This document shows, piece after piece, positions 7,256 to 14,324 of a stretch of 35,003 bases of DNA. Location: positions 5,601-40,603 of the forward strand of contig JAQULS010000008.1 of the NCBI GenBank assembly GCA_028749235.1. Reading direction: 5' to 3'. The notes under the pieces are model-generated. The model was given only the letters and a program-made list of their open reading frames with translations. It was not told the origin of the DNA and ran no database searches. The stretch's first letter is position 1. Each line of letters begins with the position of its first letter. Origin of the DNA: Acidobacteriota bacterium (GTDB lineage: Bacteria; Acidobacteriota; Aminicenantia; Aminicenantales; UBA4085). The position numbers and the translations under genes were made by a program.

Positions 7256-8254
7256 GTGCGCGCTTCCTCTTCGAATCCCTGGCGGCGCTTCGCCGTTTTC
7301 GCCGCCGTCATCATCCTTGTCGCGGCGGCCTTCTGGGCCGCCTCGCGGATGACGTCCCGCCGCCTCTCGTCCCGCGCGGCGGGGGGAACCCGGTCCCGGG
7401 CCGTCGACGTGTCCTCCTTCCGGCCGTCCTTCGAGTTCGGCGGCGGCATCGTCTTCCAATCCGACCTGGCCGGCGACAACGATATCTACCTGCTGACGGC
7501 GGCGGGATTGCGCCGCCTAACCGATGATCCGGCCTCGGACGAATTTCCGAAGTGGTCTCCCGACGGCCGCTCGGTCTCCTTCAGCTCGAACCGGACGGGG
7601 CGCTTCCAAATCTATGTCATGGCCGCCGACGGCTCCAGCCTCCGGCAGATCACCCGCTCCGAGGCCGACGCGATCGAACCGGGCTGGTTCCCGGACGGAC
7701 GCCGGCTGGCCTTCACCGAGGAGCGCCGTCGCGGCATCGGCCGCTCTTTCGTCCTGAAGGAAATCGGCCTGGACGGCGGAGAGGCCCGGGTCCTGCTGCC
7801 GGATTTCGAGGGCTCGTCCGCTCTGCCCGAATTCTCCTCCTCCGCCCCGCTCCTGGCCTTCACAGGCAAGCGCCTGCGCGGCTGGGACGTTTATGCCGCC
7901 GACTTGACGACGAAGGCCGCGCGCCCCCTGACCGAGGGAGGGATGGCCTGCCGGCCGCATTTCTCGCCGGACGGCTCGAAGATCGCCTACACCTCCTCCG
8001 AGGCCGACGGCAAGGGGGATATCTGGATCATGAATCCCGACGGCAGCGGCCGCGAGCGGCTGACCGAGCGGCCCGACACCTACGACTATTTCGCCTCCTG
8101 GTCCCCGGACGGCCGGTCCGTCGTTTTCAGCTCCGGGACGGAGCACTACCCGACCCGGGGCGTCTGGTCGCTGTTCATCGTCCGCGTCGCCAGCCGCCGG
8201 GTTGTCCCGCTCTTTAAAAGCGGCGGCCGCGACGTCTTTCCCGACTGGCGCTGA
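7256..8254 (+). CDS. membrane-anchored TolB-like PD40 beta-propeller protein
   Basis: A 332-residue protein with a GTG start at 7256. Residues 12-29 are a single hydrophobic segment after basic residues, either an uncleaved anchor or a signal peptide, so the propeller should face the periplasm. The rest carries PD40/WD40-like repeats typical of the TolB C-terminal domain: FPKWSPDGRSVSFSS, PGWFPDGRRLAF, PHFSPDGSKIAYTS and ASWSPDGRSVVFSS, alternating with DIYLL, QIYVM and DIWIMNPDGSG strands. The N-terminal domain of true TolB and its Pal/TolA context are absent, so this is a TolB-like propeller and not TolB itself. The GH106-like lipoprotein gene follows after 84 nt on the same strand, which suggests a functional link at the envelope. 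Confidence 0.75.
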   Translation: MRASSSNPWRRFAVFAAVIILVAAAFWAASRMTSRRLSSRAAGGTRSRAVDVSSFRPSFEFGGGIVFQSDLAGDNDIYLLTAAGLRRLTDDPASDEFPKWSPDGRSVSFSSNRTGRFQIYVMAADGSSLRQITRSEADAIEPGWFPDGRRLAFTEERRRGIGRSFVLKEIGLDGGEARVLLPDFEGSSALPEFSSSAPLLAFTGKRLRGWDVYAADLTTKAARPLTEGGMACRPHFSPDGSKIAYTSSEADGKGDIWIMNPDGSGRERLTERPDTYDYFASWSPDGRSVVFSSGTEHYPTRGVWSLFIVRVASRRVVPLFKSGGRDVFPDWR

Positions 8255-8262
8255 ATGCGGCG

Positions 8263-8289
8263 TTGACGGCTTTTCCCCGGTGTGATAAG
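8263..8289 (+). promoter_or_regulatory. weak candidate promoter before the GH106-like gene
   Basis: TTGACG (8263-8268) is followed by TGTGATAAG (8281-8289), which contains an extended -10-like element. The 15-bp spacer is shorter than usual. The gene may also be transcribed from upstream. Confidence 0.25.
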
Positions 8290-8338
8290 TCTGAGCGGAT
8301 TCGCCGGCCCGCCCGTTGCGGCCGGCCAAGGAGGGCGC

Positions 8339-10558
8339 ATGATCCTGCCGCGTCGGAATTCCCCGGTCGTATGGTCCGCTCTCGCCGCCCTGGCCGCCGC
8401 TTCGATCTTCGCGGCCGCCTGCCGCACGGACGGCGCCTGGACGGATATCCGGCGCGATTTCGCCGAGCCGCCGGCCCGCTTCAAGCCGCGCCCGTTGTGG
8501 TTCTGGAATGCCGTGCCGGACAAGGCGGTAACGGCCGCCCTGATGGAGGGCGCCCGCGCGGCCGGCTACGACGGCTTCGGAATCGTGCCGTCGGCGAAGA
8601 TGAAAGTCGCCTTCATGAGCCCGGACTATCTCGATCGTTACCGGGAAGCCGTGGATAAGGCCGCGGAGCTGGGCCTGACCATGTGCCTCTACGACGAGTT
8701 CTGGTTTCCCAGCGGCGGTGCGGGCGGGCTGATGGCCAAGACGTTCCCGGATTCGCTGTCCAAGCGGCTGGACCTGGCCGTCCTGCCGGTCGCCGGGCCG
8801 CGCCGCTTCGCCGCGGCCGTCCCCGCGGGCAAGCTGATGGCCGCCGTGGCCATGAACGAGACGACGCGGGAGCGGCGCGACGTCGCGGCCGGCATCAAGG
8901 ACGGCCGCCTGCTCTGGGACGCGCCCGCCGGCCGCTGGACGGTCCTGTTTTTCGTCTGCGTCGCGGACGGCGCCCGCGGCCTGGTCGATTATCTCGATCC
9001 CGCCGCGGTCCGGGATTTCCTGTCCCTGACCTACGAAAAGTACTACGGGCGCCTGGGCTCCCATTTCGGCTCGACGATCGACAGCGCCTTCTACGACGAG
9101 CCGACCTTCCATTGGGTTCAGGGCGGGCGGGCTTGGACGCCGGCCTTCAACGAAAAGTTCCGGGCCGCGTTCGGCTACGACCCGAGCCTGCTCTACCCGG
9201 CTTTGTGGTTCGATATCGGGCCCGACACGGCCTCCGCCCGCAACGCCCTGTTCGGTTTCCGGGCGGAGCTCTTCGCCTCCGGCTTCGTCAAGACCCTGGC
9301 CGACTGGTGCCGGGCCCACGGCATCGTCCTGACCGGCCACGTCGACCAGGAGGAGATCGTCAATCCGGTCGGGCTGTGCGGCGACCTGATCAAGATCTTC
9401 CGCGACCAGCCCATCCCCGGCGTCGACGAGATCTTCGCTTACGGCCGCGGCTCCAAGGCCTTTAAAGTCGTCAGCTCCGCCGCCGTCAACTACGACCGTC
9501 GCAAGGTCATGACCGAAACCTACGGGGCCATGAAGGACATGCCGGTCGCGACTCTCTACCGCGAGGCCATGGACCAGTTTGCCAAGGGCATCAACGTCAT
9601 GGTTCCGCACGCGGTTTGGACGAACCCGCTCGACATCGTCTTTCCGCCCGAGCTGTCCTCCAGGACGCAGCCCTACGCGGCGGAGCTGCCGGCCTACAAC
9701 CGCTATGTCGGCCGCCTGCAGCGGATTCTCCAGCAGGGCGTGCCGGCGGCCGACGTCGCCGTGCTCTACCCGATCGCGGGTCTGCAGGCTGGATATTATT
9801 TCGGCCCCGGCACGCCCTACGAAGGCGGCGTCATCCCGCCCGAGGCGGACTATATGGACGTGGGGGAAAGGCTGTTTCTGGGATTAAAAAGAGACTATAC
9901 CTTCCTCCATCCCGAAGTCCTGGCGGCCAAAGGCCGGGTCGAGGACGGCGTCCTGCGGCTCGTCCATCCCGACTGGTCGCAGGCCTACACGACCGTCATC
10001 GTCCCGGGCGCTTCGGCCGTCCGCGCCGACAATCTGCGGACGATCAAGGCCTTCTACGACCGGGGCGGCCGGGTGATCTTCACCACCCGGCTGCCCGGGC
10101 ATTCGGCCGAACCCGGCCTGGACGGCGAAGTTAGAGTGCTCCTCGAAGCCATGCTCGGGCCGGACGGCAGGGGCGGCGGCAAGGGGCCGGGGAAGGCCGT
10201 CTTCCTGCCCGATCCGACCACCGAGGCGCTCGGCGCCGCCCTCGCGGATGAAGCCTCGGTCCCCGATATCGATTGGAAGACTCCGGCCGGGATCAAGGGC
10301 GGAAACCTGTCGTGCCTGCACAAGGTCATCGAAGGGCGGGACGTCTATTTCTTCGCCAACTCGAGCGACGACAAGGCGGACACGGCCGTCCGGCTACGGG
10401 GCCGCTTTAAGGCCGAGGCTTGGGACCCGCACAGCGGCCGGATCAAGAAGCTGAAAGTCGGCCGGACGAGCGACCGCGGCCGGGCGGTGACGGAATTCGA
10501 GCTGTCGCTTCCGCCGCTTCACTCGGTCTTCATCGTAACCCGGGCGAAGCAGCCCTGA
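8339..10558 (+). CDS. GH106-like glycoside hydrolase, lipoprotein
   Basis: A 739-residue protein starting at ATG 8339, chosen because AAGGAGG sits 4 nt upstream and a lipoprotein signal follows (lipobox FAAAC, Cys28). The N-terminal catalytic part opens with RPLWFWN (51-57) and continues with YDEFWFPSGGAGG, FYDEP, a TGHVDQEE segment and TETYGA. This order is characteristic of the GH106 alpha-L-rhamnosidase family and relatives, with acidic residues in FYDEP and TETYGA as candidate catalytic or metal-binding positions. A flavodoxin-like middle domain (ADVAVLYPIAG, then GGRVIFTTRLP) and a beta-rich C-terminal region (VYFFANSS, LHSVFIV) follow, also usual in this family. Lipid anchoring places it on the envelope. 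The true substrate may differ from rhamnosides. Confidence 0.7.
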   Translation: MILPRRNSPVVWSALAALAAASIFAAACRTDGAWTDIRRDFAEPPARFKPRPLWFWNAVPDKAVTAALMEGARAAGYDGFGIVPSAKMKVAFMSPDYLDRYREAVDKAAELGLTMCLYDEFWFPSGGAGGLMAKTFPDSLSKRLDLAVLPVAGPRRFAAAVPAGKLMAAVAMNETTRERRDVAAGIKDGRLLWDAPAGRWTVLFFVCVADGARGLVDYLDPAAVRDFLSLTYEKYYGRLGSHFGSTIDSAFYDEPTFHWVQGGRAWTPAFNEKFRAAFGYDPSLLYPALWFDIGPDTASARNALFGFRAELFASGFVKTLADWCRAHGIVLTGHVDQEEIVNPVGLCGDLIKIFRDQPIPGVDEIFAYGRGSKAFKVVSSAAVNYDRRKVMTETYGAMKDMPVATLYREAMDQFAKGINVMVPHAVWTNPLDIVFPPELSSRTQPYAAELPAYNRYVGRLQRILQQGVPAADVAVLYPIAGLQAGYYFGPGTPYEGGVIPPEADYMDVGERLFLGLKRDYTFLHPEVLAAKGRVEDGVLRLVHPDWSQAYTTVIVPGASAVRADNLRTIKAFYDRGGRVIFTTRLPGHSAEPGLDGEVRVLLEAMLGPDGRGGGKGPGKAVFLPDPTTEALGAALADEASVPDIDWKTPAGIKGGNLSCLHKVIEGRDVYFFANSSDDKADTAVRLRGRFKAEAWDPHSGRIKKLKVGRTSDRGRAVTEFELSLPPLHSVFIVTRAKQP

Positions 10559-10570
10559 GGCCGAAGGCCG

Positions 10571-10586
10571 GCCGCCGCGCGGCGGC
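10571..10586. terminator. GC palindrome between convergent genes
   Basis: A perfect 16-bp palindrome (GCCGCCGC and its mirror arm) lies between the stop codons of the GH106-like gene and the radical SAM gene. It can fold on either strand and may act as a bidirectional terminator, but no T tract is attached. Confidence 0.35.
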
Positions 10587-10591
10587 GCCTC

Positions 10592-11569
10592 CTAGTTCAT
10601 ATTCTTGCGCAAGGCCCGCCCCAGGTACTCGCGCGGGATGCCCAGGATCTGGCGGCGCCACAGCCGGTCGCACTTGGAGCAGGTTTCCAGGTCGGCCACG
10701 TCCTTGGCCAGGATCTTCTCCCGCAGGCGTACCATCTTGTCGTTGTTCCAGATTTCGCGGATCGTCGCGTCCTTGACGTTGCCCAGGGTGTAGTAGCCGA
10801 AGAAATCCTGGGTGCAGGGCAGGACCGATCCGTCCCAGAAGATGATTAAGGCGTGCCAGAGGAAGGTGCAGGGAGAGTAGGAGGTCTTAGGGGGCGCCTG
10901 GCCGACGTCGCCGGCCCAATTGTGGAGTTCCTTGATATGGAGATGGTCGAGGGGCAGGCCCTTGAAGCGGGCCAGGAAGGCCTTCTGGGCCGCCGCGTCG
11001 TACTTCTTGAAGACTTCGGGGAAGCGGATGAGCTCGATGAGGGTGACGGGCTTCTTGGATCCCAGCTCCTTCTTGATCTCCAGAAAGCGGGTGATGTTCT
11101 TGACCGTCGTCTCGAAATCGGCGTTGACCCGGATGGACTCGTATGTTTCCTTGTCCATGCCGTCGAAGGAGAAGGCGAACTGGTCCAGCCCCGCTTCGAT
11201 CAGCCGACGGGCCTTGTCCTCGTCGAGGAGCGTGCCGTTGGTGTGGAAGCGGGTGACGATGCCGGCCTCGTGGGCGTAGCGGACCATGTCGAAGAAGCGG
11301 GGGTGGAGGAGCGATTCGCCGCGGTGCAGAAGATGGACGTCGGAGACGAAGCCCTTGGCCTCGTCGATGATCTTCTTGAACAGCTCGAAGTCCATGAAGC
11401 CCTTCTGGGCCTTGGGGAGGTCCTTGTTGGGGCACATGACGCAGCGCAGGTTGCAGACGCTGGTCGGCTCGATCCACAGACGGACGGGCATGTAGTCGAG
11501 GCGCGTTTTCCGGCCCTTGTAGGCGAGGAAGATCCGCCTCAGCCGTTTGTAGTATTCCGCTCGGGTCAT
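10592..11569 (-). CDS. radical SAM protein with SPASM-like C-terminus
   Basis: A 325-residue enzyme. The radical SAM iron-sulphur motif CxxxCxxC is at Cys39, Cys43 and Cys46 (CNLRCVMC), after a strand with LWIEPTS. RGESLLHPRFF and FHTNGT are typical later segments of the TIM-barrel core. The C-terminal part has PCTQDFFGYYTLGN, IREIWN and then CSKCDRLW, which matches the SPASM/twitch layout that binds an auxiliary cluster. The family matures peptides or modifies sugars and other small molecules; no precursor peptide gene is visible nearby. It is a single-gene unit just after rsmA with its own promoter. The -10 box is 9 nt before the start and there is no Shine-Dalgarno sequence. Confidence 0.82.
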   Translation of the reverse strand: MTRAEYYKRLRRIFLAYKGRKTRLDYMPVRLWIEPTSVCNLRCVMCPNKDLPKAQKGFMDFELFKKIIDEAKGFVSDVHLLHRGESLLHPRFFDMVRYAHEAGIVTRFHTNGTLLDEDKARRLIEAGLDQFAFSFDGMDKETYESIRVNADFETTVKNITRFLEIKKELGSKKPVTLIELIRFPEVFKKYDAAAQKAFLARFKGLPLDHLHIKELHNWAGDVGQAPPKTSYSPCTFLWHALIIFWDGSVLPCTQDFFGYYTLGNVKDATIREIWNNDKMVRLREKILAKDVADLETCSKCDRLWRRQILGIPREYLGRALRKNMN

Positions 11570-11578
11570 GAGGGGGCT

Positions 11579-11607
11579 ATTGTAGCGGAAACGGCCGCCG
11601 GCGTTAA
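11579..11607 (-). promoter_or_regulatory. promoter of the radical SAM gene, nearly leaderless
   Basis: On the minus strand TTAACG (11607-11602) and TACAAT (11584-11579) are 17 bp apart, and TACAAT is only 9 nt from ATG 11569. The mRNA would start within about 3 nt of the start codon. Confidence 0.5.
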
Positions 11608-11608
11608 T

Positions 11609-12403
11609 CTAAATAATCGGACGGATCGCCGATAAACCGGAGATGGGAATCTGCTCGGCACGGACGCGAGGATTGAGGCCGAGAGCGGCCAGGGCGGCGG
11701 CGATGCGGTCGTGGGGATAGCCGGCCGCGGCCAGGTTGTTGGCCAGGGTCTTCCTCCGCTGGGCGAAACAGACGTGGAGAAAGCGGCGGAAGCGGTCGTA
11801 ATCGCCGACGTCGACGAACGGGGCCTCGCGCTTTTCGAGCTGAACGACGGCCGACTCGACCTTGGGCGGCGGGACGAACGACCCCGGCGAAACTTTGAAC
11901 AGGATCTTCACCGCGAAATAGATTTGCAGCAAAATCCCCAGCGGCGCGTAATCCTTGCCTCCGGGCCCGGCCACGAACCGCTCGGCGACCTCTTTCTGAA
12001 CCAGGAAGACGGCCTTGCGGACGATGTCGCGGCGCTCGAGCACGCGGTAGAGAATCGGCGTCGAGATGGAATAGGGCAGGTTCCCGGTGACGAGGTAGGG
12101 GCCGGGACCGGCGCCGTTGCTCTTCAGCAGGCCGGCCCAGTCCTGGTCGAGGATGTCGCCTTCAATGAGGATCAGCCCTTCGCGGGCCTTCGCCCGCAAT
12201 TCCCCGGCCAAGGCCGGATCCTTTTCCACCGCCACGATCCGGGCACCGGCGGCCAGAAGCGGCAGGGTCAGCGCTCCCTTGCCGGAGCCGATTTCGAGGA
12301 CGGTTTCTCCCGGAGAGGGGGAAGCGGCCGCGACGATCCTGTCGAGAATGCCCGGGCTGGCCAGAAAATGCTGGCCCAGGGCGTGCCGCCGCGATTTTTT
12401 CAT
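11609..12403 (-). CDS. rsmA: 16S rRNA (adenine1518-N6/adenine1519-N6)-dimethyltransferase
   Basis: A 264-residue enzyme that dimethylates the two adjacent adenines of the helix 45 loop in 16S rRNA during small-subunit maturation. The family motifs are clear: GQHFL (10-14), SAM motif I LEIGSGKGALT (36-46), the acidic VEKDP (59-63), catalytic NLPY (108-111), and the C-terminal FAQRRKTLANNL helix. Its length is normal. The start ATG overlaps the stop codon of the upstream GT2 gene by 4 nt (ATGA), so it is the last gene of an operon with two glycosyltransferases. It is the only clear housekeeping gene in the window and could serve as a taxonomic marker. Confidence 0.95.
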   Translation of the reverse strand: MKKSRRHALGQHFLASPGILDRIVAAASPSPGETVLEIGSGKGALTLPLLAAGARIVAVEKDPALAGELRAKAREGLILIEGDILDQDWAGLLKSNGAGPGPYLVTGNLPYSISTPILYRVLERRDIVRKAVFLVQKEVAERFVAGPGGKDYAPLGILLQIYFAVKILFKVSPGSFVPPPKVESAVVQLEKREAPFVDVGDYDRFRRFLHVCFAQRRKTLANNLAAAGYPHDRIAAALAALGLNPRVRAEQIPISGLSAIRPII

Positions 12404-13161
12404 CGAACGGGAGGGACGGTTTTTGGCGTGTAGCGCTTCTTGAACTTGAGGGCCATGAGCAGCGTTTCGAGAAGGGCCAGGAAGTCGAGCTTGGTTTGTC
12501 CCTTGGTCCGGTCGACGAAGACGATGGGAACCTCGACGACCGAGAATCCCAGCAGATCGACCTTGCGTAGGATCTCCAGGACGATCGATTGGCCGACCGA
12601 GATTAAATCGTCCAGGTCCACGGCCTCCAGAACCTCGCGGCGGTAAGCCCGGAAGCCGGACGAGACGTCGCGGATCGGGACTTTGTAGAGGCGGCGGATG
12701 AAGGAGCGGACGCAGAAGGTGATGAGGCGCCGATGCGGGCCGCGGTTCGCGTCCTTGCCGCCGGCGATGTACCGCGAACCCAGGGCCATGTCGTGCTTCG
12801 CCAGCGCGTCCAGCAGGCCGGGAATATATTTCGGTTGGTGGGAGAAGTCGCCGTCCATCTCGATAACGTCATCCGCGCCCAGGGCCAACGCGGCCTTGAA
12901 GCCGTCGATGCCGCCCGAACCGCGGCCGCGCCTCTTGCTCCGGATCAAAGCGTGGACGTTCGGATCGGTCCGGCCCATCTCCTCGACGATCCGGCCCGTG
13001 CCGTCGGGGGAGCTGTCGTCGGCGACGACGACATGAACGTCGTATGCGGGAAGGGGCAGGCCGCGGATGGCCCGGACCAAAGCGGCGATATTCTCCGCCT
13101 CGTTGTAGGTCGGGATCATCACCGCGACGAGCGGCTTGCGGTTCGCGGCTTCTTCGGTCAT
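12400..13161 (-). CDS. GT2 glycosyltransferase, polyprenyl-phosphate mannose synthase type
   Basis: A 253-residue cytosolic or membrane-associated glycosyltransferase. The start ATG 13161 overlaps the upstream stop codon (ATGA), which decides it over an in-frame ATG at 13230. The GT-A core has MIPTYNEAEN (15-24), DDSSPDGT (48-55) and the metal-binding DGD (103-105, followed by FSHQP), then SGFRAYRREVLEA. These are hallmarks of DPM1-like enzymes that move a sugar from a nucleotide donor onto polyprenyl phosphate. There are no C-terminal membrane helices, unlike the relatives at 20985 and 34306. The sugar is not predictable. It is the middle gene of the GT9-GT2-rsmA operon. Confidence 0.87.
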   Translation of the reverse strand: MTEEAANRKPLVAVMIPTYNEAENIAALVRAIRGLPLPAYDVHVVVADDSSPDGTGRIVEEMGRTDPNVHALIRSKRRGRGSGGIDGFKAALALGADDVIEMDGDFSHQPKYIPGLLDALAKHDMALGSRYIAGGKDANRGPHRRLITFCVRSFIRRLYKVPIRDVSSGFRAYRREVLEAVDLDDLISVGQSIVLEILRKVDLLGFSVVEVPIVFVDRTKGQTKLDFLALLETLLMALKFKKRYTPKTVPPVR

Positions 13162-14267
13162 CGGAGTCGGCGCAGGGCCTGCAGAACTTCTTCCGGCTTG
13201 ATCGAAGTCATGCACACGGGATCGGGGCATGTCTGTTTGTAGCAGGGCGCGCAGGCCGCCCCGGCGAAGAGCTTGGTCCCCCGGCCGTAGGTTTCGATCT
13301 CCTGCGGGCAGGTGGGCCCGAATAGGATGACCGTTTTCTTCTTGAGCGCCAGGGCCAGATGCATGGCCAGGGTGTCCGAGCAGACCACGGCGTCCATCCG
13401 GTCCAGGAAGCCGGCGAACTCGAGGAGCGAATTGTCCGCGCCCGTATCGAAGACGGGCACGCCCGCCTGGGCGGCCAGCCGTTTATTGAGGGCCCGCTCG
13501 CGCATCCCGCCGAGAAGAAAGACGTTGACCTTGAGCTCGCGCTTGAGGAGCCTGATGAGTTTCAGGAAATGGGCCTCGGGCCACTGCTTGGTCGTGAACT
13601 TGGCCCCGGCCCCCGTGTTCAAGCCGATGGAGGGGCGCCCCGCGGGAACCCGCTTGGCCTTGAAAAAAGCGGCCGCTTTGGCCTTGGCGGCATCCGGCAG
13701 GACGAAGATGTAATCGTCATCCCGGTAGTCCAGCTCGGCCGCCTCGAAGATCATCCGCTGGTAGGTTTTCCGGTTGATCTTGAACTTGAGCTCGTCGTCG
13801 ACGCCCAGGCGCAGGGCATAGGCCGCGGCCGGCGTAAAGCCTTCGAGATTGCCGTGGGCGTTGAGGGTGAACCCGTATTTAAACGGGGCGCAAACGAGCG
13901 ACGCCAGCCCGGTCAAGCCGGGGTCCTTGTCCAGGGAATAGACGGCGTCGAACCGCTGGGCCCGGAGGGCCAGGGCGGATTCGGCGCCGAAAGGCAGGAC
14001 GCGGTCGACAAGCGGGATCGGCTTGAGCAGATCGACCGTCTCCTCGTCCACCACCCAGGTGATGAAGGCGCCGGGGTGCTTGCGGAGGATCCCGGTCAGG
14101 ACCGGCGTCGTCCGCAGCACGTCGCCCTGGGCCCGGCACTTGATGACCAGGATCTTGGGCCCGAAGGGCTTGAACTCGGGGCAGCCGTCGCAGACGCGCT
14201 TGAACCGGCAGGGCTTTTCGCCCTTGAAATGAACGCAATCCGGCCGGACCAGGGTGGCGATTTTCAT
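13158..14267 (-). CDS. GT9 (heptosyltransferase-type) glycosyltransferase with N-terminal Cys cluster
   Basis: A 369-residue glycosyltransferase of the ADP-heptose:LPS heptosyltransferase family. GT9 features include KILVIKCRAQGDVLRTTPVL, the acceptor-side start of the fold; GLNTGAGAKFTTKQWPEAHF; FLLGG; and SDTLAMHLALALKKKTVILFGPT near the C-terminus. An extra N-terminal segment carries Cys11, Cys20, Cys26 and Cys29 (C-x8-C-x5-C-x2-C), which looks like a metal site or knuckle. Another cluster, CAPCYKQTC, lies near the C-terminus. The start MKIATLV at 14267 fits the promoter at 14275-14303; an in-frame ATG at 14303 falls inside that promoter. It is the first gene of the operon with the GT2 gene and rsmA. 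The acceptor is unknown. Confidence 0.85.
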   Translation of the reverse strand: MKIATLVRPDCVHFKGEKPCRFKRVCDGCPEFKPFGPKILVIKCRAQGDVLRTTPVLTGILRKHPGAFITWVVDEETVDLLKPIPLVDRVLPFGAESALALRAQRFDAVYSLDKDPGLTGLASLVCAPFKYGFTLNAHGNLEGFTPAAAYALRLGVDDELKFKINRKTYQRMIFEAAELDYRDDDYIFVLPDAAKAKAAAFFKAKRVPAGRPSIGLNTGAGAKFTTKQWPEAHFLKLIRLLKRELKVNVFLLGGMRERALNKRLAAQAGVPVFDTGADNSLLEFAGFLDRMDAVVCSDTLAMHLALALKKKTVILFGPTCPQEIETYGRGTKLFAGAACAPCYKQTCPDPVCMTSIKPEEVLQALRRLR

Positions 14268-14274
14268 CTCGTAT

Positions 14275-14303
14275 CTTATGCCACAACCGGCCGGATTATT
14301 CAA
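14275..14303 (-). promoter_or_regulatory. promoter of the GT9-GT2-rsmA operon, probably leaderless
   Basis: On the minus strand TTGAAT (14303-14298) and CATAAG (14280-14275) are exactly 17 bp apart, and the -10 box ends 7 nt before ATG 14267. An overlapping TAAGAT is an alternative -10 hexamer. Transcription would start at or beside the start codon. Confidence 0.45.
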
Positions 14304-14324
14304 CGAACGAGGAGGCGCGGCCGG

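Noticed and set aside
7517-9610. A 697-residue open frame on the minus strand opposite the TolB-like and GH106-like genes.
   Set aside because: It is antisense to two well-supported genes, has no recognisable domain and low-complexity Arg/Gly/Asp-rich composition, as expected from GC-rich sequence.
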